Origin: Burkholderia cepacia
GTDB taxonomy: Bacteria; Pseudomonadota; Gammaproteobacteria; Burkholderiales; Burkholderiaceae
Direction of reading: 5' to 3'
DNA: 64,000 nucleotides
Assembly (NCBI RefSeq): GCF_001718835.1
Contig: NZ_CP013443.1
Span: forward strand, 2,914,001-2,978,000
Shown here: positions 51,943 to 60,468 of the stretch, piece after piece
Layout of the letters: each line of letters begins with the position of its first letter
Numbering within the stretch: position 1 is the stretch's first letter
Translations under genes and position numbers: made by a program
Notes under the pieces: model-generated
Database searches by the model: none
What the model saw: only the letters and a program-made list of their open reading frames with translations
What the model was told of the DNA's origin: nothing

Positions 51943-53136
51943 CTAAATCGTCACGACATCGAGGACGGTGTTCGTGGCCTCCTTGAAGTCGTAGAGCGTA
52001 ATCGCCCCCTCTTTCAGATCGCCGTTCGGCGCGAATACGATGTGACCGATCACCCCGCGGTAGTCGGTCGACGGCATCGCAGCCAGCACCTTGGACGCCT
52101 CGATCGAGTTGGCGCGCTTCATTGCATCGACGATCACGTAGACCGCGTCATACGTGAACGGCGCGTAGATCTGCACCGGCGTGTGGAAACGGTCTTCATA
52201 CTTCTTCTCGAAGTCCGCCCCTTTCTCCATTCGCGACAGGGCGAGCCCCGCCTGCGAACAGACCAGGTTCTGCACCGCGTTGCCCGCGAGCTCGACCACC
52301 TTGTCGGTACACACGCCGTCGCCGCCAAGGATTTTTGCTCCGATACCGAGCGCCATCGCCTGCTTCGCAAACGGGCCGCCCGTCGCGTCCATGCCGCCGT
52401 ACATGATGACGTCGGGATGGTCACGCTTGATCTTCGTCAGGATCGCCTTGAAGTCCGTCGCGCGGTCGTTGGTCGCTTCGCGCGCGACGATCTGCGCGCC
52501 CGCTGCCTTGACGGTCTTCTCGAATTCGTCGGCAAGCCCCTTGCCGTAGGCGGTCGCGTCGTCGACGACCGCGAAGCGCTTCGCGTGAAGCGCATGCAGC
52601 GCGTAGCTGGCGAGCGCAGGGCCTTGCTGCGCGTCCGTCGCAACGACGCGATAGGTGGTCTTGAACCCCTGCTTCGTATAAGCGGGGTTGGTCGAGGATG
52701 GTGAAATCTGCACGATGCCTGCGTCGCTGTAAATTTTCGACGCCGGGATCGACACCCCCGAATTGAGGTGCCCCACCACGGCCACGACCCGGTCGCCGAC
52801 CAGCTTCTGTGCAACTTGCGTGCCAACCTTCGGATCGGCTGCGTCGTCCTCGGCGACCAGTTCCAGCCGCACCGGGTGCGCGTCGATCGTCAGGCCAAGC
52901 GCGTTGATTTCCTCGATCGCCAAACGTGCCCCGTTTTCCTTGTCCTTGCCGAGATGCGCGATGCTGCCCGTCAACGGGGCAGCATGACCGATCTTGACGA
53001 CGCGCACGCCGCTGGCTGGCGGTGCCGCGAACACCGCAGCCTCCCTCCCCGCCCCGTCGTCGCTCTTTTTGCTGCAGCCGGAAAGCATTGCAACCGGTGC
53101 GGCGACGGACACGGCGTAAGCCAACTTCACATGCAT
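51943..53136 (-). CDS. livJ: Branched-chain amino-acid-binding protein (LivJ/LivK-like) with a lipobox
   Basis: 397 residues. The periplasmic-binding fold is clear: KIGHAAPLTGSIAHLGKD, GARLAIEEINALGLTI, VVGHLNSGVSIPASKIY and VQISPSSTNPAYT. The first 21 residues end AMLSGC, a good lipobox, so the product may be an anchored lipoprotein rather than a free periplasmic protein, unlike E. coli LivJ. The ATG at 53136 is preferred over an upstream frame that lacks a signal sequence. It is upstream of livH and separated by a terminator. Confidence 0.9.
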   Translation of the reverse strand: MHVKLAYAVSVAAPVAMLSGCSKKSDDGAGREAAVFAAPPASGVRVVKIGHAAPLTGSIAHLGKDKENGARLAIEEINALGLTIDAHPVRLELVAEDDAADPKVGTQVAQKLVGDRVVAVVGHLNSGVSIPASKIYSDAGIVQISPSSTNPAYTKQGFKTTYRVVATDAQQGPALASYALHALHAKRFAVVDDATAYGKGLADEFEKTVKAAGAQIVAREATNDRATDFKAILTKIKRDHPDVIMYGGMDATGGPFAKQAMALGIGAKILGGDGVCTDKVVELAGNAVQNLVCSQAGLALSRMEKGADFEKKYEDRFHTPVQIYAPFTYDAVYVIVDAMKRANSIEASKVLAAMPSTDYRGVIGHIVFAPNGDLKEGAITLYDFKEATNTVLDVVTI

Positions 53137-53349
53137 CGAATGGTCTCCCGCGCCTTGCCAAAACCCGATTTCAAAGCCATTCAGGCCTGAAAACGGGCGC
53201 ATTGTAACTCCATTTATAGGACGCCAATAATCCTGATTCGATGGGGTTTTCCTGCATTGCAACCAATTTTGAGACAAGGGCCGGGCGGTGAATAGCAACC
53301 CGGTTGCACCATCTGCGGGAATGTCGGTTGCGATTGCGGTTTCGAGGTG

Positions 53350-53377
53350 AAAAAAAAGCGCGCCGGGAGGCGCGCTT
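53350..53377 (-). terminator. Intrinsic terminator after ispH
   Basis: On the minus strand AAGCGCGCC and GGCGCGCTT arms flank a TCCC loop, followed by a run of T residues. It lies 28 bp after the ispH stop. Confidence 0.88.
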
Positions 53378-53404
53378 CGGTGTACCGCAGTGTTGTAGGG
53401 CGGG

Positions 53405-54385
53405 TCAGGCGGCGGGCGGCAGGTTCAACCCGCGCGGCAGCGGAAACGACACGTTTTCCTCGATGCCGTCGAGCGCCCGGACGTTGCGCACACCGAGCTC
53501 GCGCAGGCGCGCGATCACGGCCTGGGCGAGCACTTCGGGTGCCGACGCGCCGGCCGTCACGCCGATGCGGCGCTTGCCTGCGACCCATGCCGGGTCGATC
53601 TGGTCGGGTGCATCGACCATGTACGCGTCCACGCCGCGCTTCTCCGCCACTTCGCGCAGGCGGCTCGAATTCGAGCTGTTCGGGCTGCCGACGACGATCA
53701 CGACATCGCATTGCGGCGCCATGAACTTCACGGCGTCCTGGCGGTTCTGCGTCGCGTAGCAGATGTCCTGCTTCTTCGGCTCGCGGATTTTCGGATACTT
53801 GGCCTTCAACGCGCCGATGATCTCGGCCGCATCGTCGACGGACAGCGTCGTCTGCGTGACGAGCGCGATGCGCTCGGGATCGGCGAGCTCGAGCTTCTGC
53901 ACGTCCTCGACGCTCTCGACGAGATGCATGCCGCGCTCGACCTGCCCCATCGTGCCTTCGACTTCCGGATGGCCCTTGTGGCCGATCATCACGATGTCGA
54001 CGCCGTCCTGGCGCATCTTCGCCACCTCGACGTGCACCTTCGTGACGAGCGGGCAGGTTGCGTCGTAAATGCGCAACCCGCGCACGTCGGCCTCGTCGCG
54101 CACGGCCTTCGACACGCCGTGCGCACTGAAGATCACGGTATTGCCGGCCGGCACTTCCTCGAGTTCCTCGACGAAGATCGCGCCTTTCTTCTTCAGATCC
54201 TCGACCACGTACTTGTTGTGGACGATCTCGTGACGAACGTAGATCGGCGCACCGTGCATCGCGATTGCGCGCTCGACGATCTCGATCGCGCGATCGACGC
54301 CCGCGCAGAAACCGCGCGGCTGGGCCAGCAGGATTTCGGCATCGGCTGCGACGGTCTGCCCGGACAGCGTATCGGTGGTGCTCAT
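53405..54385 (-). CDS. ispH: 4-hydroxy-3-methylbut-2-enyl diphosphate reductase
   Basis: 326 residues. IspH makes isopentenyl and dimethylallyl diphosphate in the last step of the MEP pathway using a 4Fe-4S cluster. The three cluster cysteines are in PRGFCAGVDRA (Cys27), YDATCPLVTKVH and DICYATQNRQ. The active-site histidines and the VVGSPNSSNSSRL loop are also present. The start at 54385 is 2 bp after the fkpB stop, so both form one unit. Confidence 0.97.
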   Translation of the reverse strand: MSTTDTLSGQTVAADAEILLAQPRGFCAGVDRAIEIVERAIAMHGAPIYVRHEIVHNKYVVEDLKKKGAIFVEELEEVPAGNTVIFSAHGVSKAVRDEADVRGLRIYDATCPLVTKVHVEVAKMRQDGVDIVMIGHKGHPEVEGTMGQVERGMHLVESVEDVQKLELADPERIALVTQTTLSVDDAAEIIGALKAKYPKIREPKKQDICYATQNRQDAVKFMAPQCDVVIVVGSPNSSNSSRLREVAEKRGVDAYMVDAPDQIDPAWVAGKRRIGVTAGASAPEVLAQAVIARLRELGVRNVRALDGIEENVSFPLPRGLNLPPAA

Positions 54386-54387
54386 GA

Positions 54388-54843
54388 TTACAGGATTCCG
54401 ATGATTTTCACTTCGAACGTGAGCGCTTGGCCCGCGAGCGGATGATTGAAGTCGAACAGTGCCGAGGTCTCGCCGACTTCCTTCAGCACCCCCGCGTACC
54501 GGCCGCCGTCCGGCGCATTGAACTCGATCAGTTCGCCCGGCGTGAAATCGTCGCCGACCATCCCGTTCTCGCGCAGCGTCGACAGCGTGACGCGCTGGAG
54601 CATGTCGGGATTGCGGGGACCGAACCCCTGATCGGGCGTTAGCTGAAAAGTCGAATGGTCGCCGACCCTGAGCCCGATCAGAATCTGTTCCAGCGACGGC
54701 GCCAGTTGCCCCGCGCCGAGCAGCAGCGTGGCCGGCTTGTCGGTGAAGGTGTTGACGATGTCGGCGCCGTCGGCCAGTGCCAGCCGGTAATGCAACGTGA
54801 CGTGGGAACCGGGCTTCACTTCGGATAGATCGATGAGGCTCAT
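54388..54843 (-). CDS. fkpB: FKBP-type peptidyl-prolyl isomerase (SlpA/FkpB)
   Basis: 151 residues of the SlyD-like FKBP group with an inserted flap: VKPGSHVTLHYRLALADGADI, PDQGFGPRNPDML and FDFNHPLAGQALTFEVKII. It is a folding helper; pairing with ispH is conserved in proteobacteria (fkpB-ispH). It is the first gene of the pair, divergent from radC with 135 bp between starts. Confidence 0.95.
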   Translation of the reverse strand: MSLIDLSEVKPGSHVTLHYRLALADGADIVNTFTDKPATLLLGAGQLAPSLEQILIGLRVGDHSTFQLTPDQGFGPRNPDMLQRVTLSTLRENGMVGDDFTPGELIEFNAPDGGRYAGVLKEVGETSALFDFNHPLAGQALTFEVKIIGIL

Positions 54844-54978
54844 GAATTACTCGTTCGGTCGGCGCCCGATACGGCCGAAAGGCCCGGCGCAAAGCCAATA
54901 TTGTAAGTCACCTGAGCGCGCAAGGCGGAAAGTGCGACGACGTTGCACAGGCCTGCCCGCCACAATGGAGAATCAACC

Positions 54979-55731
54979 ATGCCGCAATCATTGTCGCCCC
55001 TCCCCGAATGCCGCGCCGCCGACGCCCGGCCGCGCGCGCCCGGGCAGCCCAAGCGCGGCGCGGCGCGCGCGAAACGGCCCGAGCGGCCGCGCGAGCGATT
55101 GCTGGAGCGCGGGCCGGCCGCGCTGACCGACGACGAACTGATCGCCCTGTTGCTCGGCACCGGCGTGCCCGGCCACAACGTGTTCGACAGCGCGCGTGCG
55201 CTGCTCGAACACTTCGGCAAGTCGCTGCGCGGGCTGCTCGACGCGACTCCGGACGATTTCCGCGGCCGCCCCGGCATCGGCGACGCCCGGATCGCCCGGC
55301 TGTCCGCGGTCGCGGAGCTCGCGCGGCGCGCGCTCGCGGAGAAGGCGCGCGAGCATCTGCTGATCGATTCGCCCGGCGCGGTCGAGGACTACCTGCGCCT
55401 CGTGATCGGCGCGCGCCCGTACGAAGTGTTCATGACCCTGTACCTCGACGCGCGCAACAGGCTCGTCGACACCGAGGAAATCACGCGCGGCTCGCTGACG
55501 CGCATGGCCGTCTACCCGCGCGAGATCGTGCGCCGCGCGATGGTGCACAACGCGGCGGCACTGATCGTCGCGCACAACCATCCGTCGGGCGCGGTGCAGC
55601 CGAGCGCGGAGGATCGTCGCCTGACCCGCGTGCTGCACGACGCGCTCGCGCTCGTCGACGTTCAGCTGCTCGATCATGTCGTCATCGGCGCGACCGAAAC
55701 GTTTTCGTTCGCGCGCGCCGGCTTGCTGTAA
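54979..55731 (+). CDS. radC: RadC/YeeS-type JAMM-domain protein
   Basis: 250 residues. After a basic N-terminus, helix-hairpin-helix segments (RERLLERGPAALTDDELIALL and FRGRPGIGDARIARLSAV) precede the JAMM/MPN+ domain. The metal site is HNHPSGAVQPSAED. The old link to DNA repair is now doubted, and the molecular role is unknown. The ATG at 54979 is selected for the family N-terminus; an upstream frame begins with non-conserved residues. Confidence 0.93.
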   Translation: MPQSLSPLPECRAADARPRAPGQPKRGAARAKRPERPRERLLERGPAALTDDELIALLLGTGVPGHNVFDSARALLEHFGKSLRGLLDATPDDFRGRPGIGDARIARLSAVAELARRALAEKAREHLLIDSPGAVEDYLRLVIGARPYEVFMTLYLDARNRLVDTEEITRGSLTRMAVYPREIVRRAMVHNAAALIVAHNHPSGAVQPSAEDRRLTRVLHDALALVDVQLLDHVVIGATETFSFARAGLL

Positions 55732-55829
55732 ACTGCGTCGGACCGCGCAGGCCGGCCCGCGGGAGCCCGCCAGCAGACGGACTCCGTCGGACGACTCACG
55801 CGCGCCACGACGGCACGACGAAATTAGGT

Positions 55830-55859
55830 TTGATTTTTCTGAACTTTTTCTGCTAGAAT
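55830..55859 (+). promoter_or_regulatory. Promoter of rpmB-rpmG
   Basis: TTGATT at 55830-55835 and TAGAAT at 55854-55859 with 18-bp spacing, in an A/T-rich patch. The start of transcription would fall near 55866, giving a leader of about 147 bases before rpmB, which might carry regulation; I see no clear structure. Confidence 0.6.
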
Positions 55860-56012
55860 CGCCGTCTGTCTTTTTTCCAACCAGTTCTAGCCATCGAAGG
55901 GCCTTGTCTGTAAGGGCTTCGGCGTTCTGAGTGCAGCCATGGATCACGTGGCGGTACGATGGAACCTTCATCGGCGATCGAACCCCGAATTTAGCGTATT
56001 AGGAGTGCTCTC

Positions 56013-56246
56013 ATGGCACGCGTATGCCAAGTAACTGGGAAAGCGCCGATGAGCGGCAACAACGTTTCCCACGCCAACAACAAGACGAAGCGCCGCTTCC
56101 TGCCGAACCTGCAAAACCGCCGGTTCTGGGTGGAGAGCGAAAACCGCTGGGTGCGCCTGCGCGTCTCGAACGCCGGCCTGCGCCTGATCGACAAGAACGG
56201 CATCGATTCCGTGCTCGCTGACCTGCGCGCACGCGGCGAAGCCTAA
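56013..56246 (+). CDS. rpmB: 50S ribosomal protein L28
   Basis: 77 residues, basic. The start [20 protein letters not shown] and [18 protein letters not shown] are characteristic of bacterial L28. An AGGAG ribosome site is in place. It is followed 17 bp downstream by rpmG, the standard pair. Confidence 0.97.
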
Positions 56247-56263
56247 GCCCAAGGAGCACAATC

Positions 56264-56431
56264 ATGGCAAAAGGCGCACGCGACAAGATCAAGCTCGAGT
56301 CGACCGCTGGTACGGGTCACTTCTACACGACCACGAAGAACAAGCGCAACATGCCGGAAAAGATGGCGATCAAGAAGTTCGATCCCGTCGTCCGCAAGCA
56401 TGTGGAATACAAAGAAACCAAGATCAAGTAA
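56264..56431 (+). CDS. rpmG: 50S ribosomal protein L33
   Basis: 55 residues: MAKGARDKIKLESTAGTGHF, then YTTTKNKRNMPEKMAIKKFD and a basic tail. It is the cysteine-free form of L33, so not the zinc-binding paralogue. An AAGGAG ribosome site precedes the ATG. Confidence 0.97.
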   Translation: MAKGARDKIKLESTAGTGHFYTTTKNKRNMPEKMAIKKFDPVVRKHVEYKETKIK

Positions 56432-56461
56432 TCTCCGGTTTCTGCCAGCCTGACGGCGACC

Positions 56462-56490
56462 GAAAAGCCCCGCACATGCGGGGCTTTTTG
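56462..56490 (+). terminator. Intrinsic terminator after rpmG
   Basis: AAAAGCCCCGC and GCGGGGCTTTTT arms enclose ACAT, with a T-run. It is 31 bp after rpmG. Confidence 0.9.
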
Positions 56491-56592
56491 TTTTGCGCGC
56501 ACGCTCCGGCGCGACGCGGTATGCTCTCCCCTTTCCGCGGCTACGGGCCGCCGGAACGCACAAGATCAAAAGCGTAACGATGGAGATGCAGC

Positions 56593-58179
56593 ATGAAATT
56601 CGACGTGGCGATCGTCGGCAGCGGCCTGGCAGGGCTGTCGGTCGCACTCAACCTGGCCAGCACGCGACGTGTCGCGCTGATCGCGAAACGTTCGATGATG
56701 GAGGGGGCAAGCGATAACGCGCAAGGCGGCATCGCGGCCGTCCTCGATTCGGCGGACAGCATCGAGAACCACGTCGACGACACGCTGGTCGCCGGCGGCG
56801 GGCTGTGCGACGAAGGCGCGACGCGCTACATCGTCGAGCACGGCCGCGAAGCGATCGAATGGCTGATCTCGCAGGGCGTGCCGTTCACGAAGGACGATGC
56901 GGCCGAGCTCGGCTTCCACCTCACGCGCGAAGGCGGCCACAGCCACCGCCGGATCATCCACGCGGCCGACGCGACCGGCCATGCGGTGCTCGCGACGCTG
57001 TCGGCGCGGGCGCGCCAGCATCCGAACATCACGTTCTTCGAAAACCACCACGCGATCGACCTGATCACGTCGGACCGCCTCGGCCTGCCCGGCCGCCGCT
57101 GTCACGGCCTGTATGCACTCGACGTCGACAACGACCGGACGATCACGATCGAGGCGCCGCATACGGTGCTCGCGACCGGCGGCGCCGGCAAGGTCTACCT
57201 GTACACGACGAACCCCGACACCGCGACCGGCGACGGCATCGCGATGGCGTGGCGCGCGGGCTGCCGCGTGTCGAACATGGAATTCATCCAGTTCCATCCG
57301 ACCTGCCTGTTCCATCCGTATGCAAAGTCGTTCCTGATTTCGGAAGCCGTGCGCGGCGAAGGCGGCCTGCTGAAGCTGCCCGACGGTACGCGCTTCATGC
57401 CCGCGCACGATCCGCGCGCCGAACTCGCACCGCGCGATATCGTCGCGCGCGCGATCGACTTCGAGATCAAGAAGCGCGGGATCGACTGCGTGTATCTCGA
57501 CATCAGCCATCAGCCGGAAGCGTTCCTGCGCGAGCACTTCCCGACGATCCACGCGCGCTGCCTCGAATTCGGCATCGACATCGCGAAGCAGCCGATTCCC
57601 GTCGTGCCGGCCGCACACTACACGTGCGGCGGTGTCGTCACCGATCTCGCCGGGCGCACCGATCTCGCGGGCCTGTATGCGGTCGGCGAAACGTCGTACA
57701 CCGGGCTCCACGGTGCGAACCGGCTCGCGAGCAATTCGCTGCTCGAATGTCTCGTGATCGGCCGCGCGGCGGCCGAGGCGATCGAGGCGGCCGGCTTCGA
57801 CGCCGAAACGCCGGCCGCGCTGCCCGCGTGGGACGAAAGCCGCGTATCGGATGCGGACGAGGAAGTCGTCGTGGCCCACAACTGGGACGAGCTGCGCCGC
57901 CTGATGTGGAACTACGTCGGCATCGTGCGTACCGACAAGCGCCTCGAACGCGCGAAGCACCGGCTGTCGCTGCTGCGCGACGAGATCCAGGAGTACTACG
58001 CGAACTTCCGCGTGACGCGCGACCTGCTCGAACTGCGCAACCTCGTCGACGTGGCGACACTGATCGTGAAAAGCGCATACTCGCGCCGCGAAAGCCGCGG
58101 GCTGCACTACAGCCGCGACTGGCCGCACACGCTGCCGAAGGCGCTGCCGAGCGTGCTCACGCCGCGCTCGCGCCGCTGA
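56593..58179 (+). CDS. nadB: L-aspartate oxidase
   Basis: 528 residues. NadB oxidises aspartate to iminoaspartate, the first step of de novo NAD synthesis. The FAD-binding GSGLAGLSVAL is at about residues 10-20, with the flavin/active-site blocks DNAQGGIAAV, REGGHSHRRIIHAAD, EFIQFHPTCL and GLHGANRLASNSLLECLV. A longer, arginine-rich C-terminal region is typical of the enzyme. nadA and nadC lie convergent on the opposite strand, so the pathway is in two divergent-control units. Confidence 0.97.
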   Translation: MKFDVAIVGSGLAGLSVALNLASTRRVALIAKRSMMEGASDNAQGGIAAVLDSADSIENHVDDTLVAGGGLCDEGATRYIVEHGREAIEWLISQGVPFTKDDAAELGFHLTREGGHSHRRIIHAADATGHAVLATLSARARQHPNITFFENHHAIDLITSDRLGLPGRRCHGLYALDVDNDRTITIEAPHTVLATGGAGKVYLYTTNPDTATGDGIAMAWRAGCRVSNMEFIQFHPTCLFHPYAKSFLISEAVRGEGGLLKLPDGTRFMPAHDPRAELAPRDIVARAIDFEIKKRGIDCVYLDISHQPEAFLREHFPTIHARCLEFGIDIAKQPIPVVPAAHYTCGGVVTDLAGRTDLAGLYAVGETSYTGLHGANRLASNSLLECLVIGRAAAEAIEAAGFDAETPAALPAWDESRVSDADEEVVVAHNWDELRRLMWNYVGIVRTDKRLERAKHRLSLLRDEIQEYYANFRVTRDLLELRNLVDVATLIVKSAYSRRESRGLHYSRDWPHTLPKALPSVLTPRSRR

Positions 58180-58210
58180 CCGCCACGCCGCTCCCGGCTG
58201 CGGCCCCATG

Positions 58211-58249
58211 AAAAAAGCCGCGGGCGTTTGCGCGCCAGCGGCTTTTTTT
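58211..58249. terminator. Bidirectional terminator between nadB and nadC
   Basis: AAAAAAGCCGC and GCGGCTTTTTTT arms with an internal CGGGCGTTTGCGCGC-type loop region. T-tracts on both strands suit the converging genes. Confidence 0.8.
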
Positions 58250-58271
58250 CGTCAGACGGTATGTCGCGCGG

Positions 58272-59156
58272 TCAGTCGACGATCCGCATCGAGTAGTCCG
58301 TCGCGCGCACGTCCTTCGTCAGCGCGCCGATCGAGATACGGTCGACCCCCGTTTCCGCGAACGCCCGCACCGTATCGAAATTGACGCCGCCCGACACTTC
58401 GAGCACCGCCTTGCCGTTCGCGACGCGCACCGCTTCACGCATCATGTCGAGCGTGAAGTTGTCGAGCAGCACCGACTGCGCGCGATGCGCGAGCGCCGTA
58501 TCGAGTTGCGCGAGCGTCTCGACTTCGACCTGCACGGGCACGCCCGACTCCAGCGCGAACGCCGCGTCGAGTGCCTCGCCGACACCGCCTGCCGCTGCGA
58601 TGTGGTTCTCCTTGATCAGGATGCCGTCATACAGCGCGAGACGCTGGTTCTCGCCGCCGCCGACACGCACAGCGTATTTCTGCGCGAGCCGCAGGCCCGG
58701 CAGCGTCTTGCGCGTGTCGAGGATCTTCGCGCGCGTGCCTTCGACGCGCTCGACGTAACGGCGCGTCGCGGTCGCGACGCCCGACAGCAATTGCAGGAAG
58801 TTCAGTCCGTTGCGCTCGGCCGTCAGCAGTGCACGCGCCGGCCCTTCGAGTTCGCAGACGGTCGAATCGGGCGTCATCCGGTCGCCTTCGCGATAGCGCC
58901 ATTGCACGACGATCGCCGGATCGATGCGCGCGATCACGGCCTCGAACCACGGTACGCCGCACAGCACGGCTTCCTCGCGCACGATGATGCGCGCCCGGCG
59001 ACGCCCGCCGGCCGGTACGAGCCGCCCGGTCTGGTCGCCCGTGCCGACGTCTTCCGCGATCGCATCGGCCACGTTGCGCGCGATCGCGTCGTCGAATGCC
59101 GCGCCGTATTGCGCACGGATCGCTTCGTAAAGCGGGGAAACGGCACTGGTCGTCAT
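58272..59156 (-). CDS. nadC: Quinolinate phosphoribosyltransferase (decarboxylating)
   Basis: 294 residues. NadC converts quinolinate and PRPP to nicotinate mononucleotide. Blocks seen: AEDVGTGDQTG, ALLTAERNGLNFLQLLSGVAT, ILDTRKTLPGLRLAQKYAV, GGGENQRLALYDGILIKENH and VLEVSGGVNFDTV. The start overlaps the nadA stop by 4 bp (ATGA), so nadA-nadC is one operon. Confidence 0.97.
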   Translation of the reverse strand: MTTSAVSPLYEAIRAQYGAAFDDAIARNVADAIAEDVGTGDQTGRLVPAGGRRRARIIVREEAVLCGVPWFEAVIARIDPAIVVQWRYREGDRMTPDSTVCELEGPARALLTAERNGLNFLQLLSGVATATRRYVERVEGTRAKILDTRKTLPGLRLAQKYAVRVGGGENQRLALYDGILIKENHIAAAGGVGEALDAAFALESGVPVQVEVETLAQLDTALAHRAQSVLLDNFTLDMMREAVRVANGKAVLEVSGGVNFDTVRAFAETGVDRISIGALTKDVRATDYSMRIVD

Positions 59157-60295
59157 GCAGCCCCCACGTTCGCAAACAATTGCTGGTCGCGCTGCAGATC
59201 GCCGCTCGCCTGCACGCGCTTCTTGTGCGCCGCTGCGAAATCGAGCATCCGGTCGATCGGCAGACGTGCGCGCTCGCCGATCGCGGGATCGACGAAGATC
59301 TCGTTGTGACCGCGTTCGAGCACGTCGGCGAGGTTCGCGAGGCCGTTCATCGCCATCCACGGGCAATGTGCGCAGCTCTTGCAGGTTGCGCTGTTGCCGG
59401 CCGTCGGTGCGGCGATGAAGGTCTTGCCGGGCGCCGCAAGCTGCATCTTGTGCAGGATGCCGAGATCGGTCGCGACGATGAAGCGCGTCGCGTCGAACTT
59501 CACGGCTGCGTCGATCAATTGCGTCGTCGAGCCGACGACGTCCGCCTGTGCGACGACATTTGCCGGCGATTCGGGATGGACGAGCACCTTCGCGTCCGGA
59601 TACTCGGCGCGCAGCAGGTCGAGTTCGATGCCCTTGAACTCGTCGTGGACGAGGCACGAGCCTTGCCACAACAGCATGTCCGCGCCGGTTTTCTTCTGGA
59701 TGTAGCTGCCGAGATGGCGATCCGGCGCCCAGATGATCTTCTCGCCGCGCGCATGCAGGTCGGCGACGATCTCGAGGCCGATCGACGACGTGACCATCCA
59801 GTCCGCGCGCGCCTTCACGGCGGCGCTGGTATTCGCGTAGACGACGACGGTACGGTCGGGATGCGCATCGCAGAACGCCGAGAATTCGTCGACCGGGCAG
59901 CCGAGGTCGAGCGAACAGGTCGCATCGAGATCGGGCATCAGGATCCGCTTGTTCGGGCTCAGGATCTTCGCGGTTTCGCCCATGAAGCGCACGCCGGCGA
60001 CGACCAGCGTCTGCGCGTCGTGATCGCGGCCGAAGCGGGCCATTTCGAGCGAGTCGGCGACACAGCCGCCCGTTTCGTCGGCCAGTTCCTGCAATTCGGC
60101 GTCGACGTAGTAGTGCGCGACCAGGACGGCCTTTTCACGCACGAGCAGCGCCTTGATACGTGCCTTCAGTGCAGCGCGCTCTTCGGCGGACGGTGCATCG
60201 GGCACCTTGGCCCATGCCTGCCCCACGCCGCACACGGTCCCTGCTGCGACGGGCCGATCGTATTCGACGGGTTTGATCGTCGATTGCATCTCCAT
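59153..60295 (-). CDS. nadA: Quinolinate synthase A
   Basis: 380 residues. NadA condenses iminoaspartate and dihydroxyacetone phosphate using a 4Fe-4S cluster. Cysteine motifs TCSLDLGCP and CKSCAHCPWMAMNG, the YYVDAELQELADETGG helix and FVVATDLGILHKM-like segments identify the long-form enzyme. Two nearby ATGs (60295, 60289) fit; the GGAGAT sequence before the first could serve either. Its promoter must lie within the next 115 bp upstream, where tandem palindromic repeats occur. Confidence 0.96.
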   Translation of the reverse strand: MEMQSTIKPVEYDRPVAAGTVCGVGQAWAKVPDAPSAEERAALKARIKALLVREKAVLVAHYYVDAELQELADETGGCVADSLEMARFGRDHDAQTLVVAGVRFMGETAKILSPNKRILMPDLDATCSLDLGCPVDEFSAFCDAHPDRTVVVYANTSAAVKARADWMVTSSIGLEIVADLHARGEKIIWAPDRHLGSYIQKKTGADMLLWQGSCLVHDEFKGIELDLLRAEYPDAKVLVHPESPANVVAQADVVGSTTQLIDAAVKFDATRFIVATDLGILHKMQLAAPGKTFIAAPTAGNSATCKSCAHCPWMAMNGLANLADVLERGHNEIFVDPAIGERARLPIDRMLDFAAAHKKRVQASGDLQRDQQLFANVGAA

Positions 60296-60302
60296 ATCTC
60301 CT

Positions 60303-60400
60303 GTCGACCAGAGTTAGCGCTTTAGCGCTTACTCTGGTCCCATGCTTCGCGGTCGACCAGAGTTAGCGCTTTAGCGCTTACTCCCGCCCCATGCTTTACG
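60303..60400. repeat. Two 49-bp tandem repeats with a palindromic core, upstream of nadA
   Basis: Units at 60303-60351 and 60352-60400 share GTCGACCAGAGTTAGCGC plus TTTAGCGCTTACTC and the CCATGCTT element. The first unit holds a 34-bp near-perfect inverted repeat at 60306-60339 (GACCAGAGT and ACTCTGGTC outside, AGCGCT twice inside). The second has lost the outer right arm. A third unit begins as GTCGCCC at 60401. They occupy the space between the desA terminator and the nadA start codon, and may be an operator or a dispersed Burkholderia intergenic repeat. Confidence 0.85.
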
Positions 60401-60412
60401 GTCGCCCAAAAG

Positions 60413-60440
60413 AAAAAACCCCGCCAACGCGGGGTTTTTG
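60413..60440 (-). terminator. Intrinsic terminator of the desaturase gene
   Basis: On the minus strand AAAAACCCCGC and GCGGGGTTTTTT arms enclose GTTG. It is 28 bp after the desaturase stop and isolates it from nadA. Confidence 0.9.
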
Positions 60441-60468
60441 ACGTCCTTAGATTCTAATCGATTTCGAA

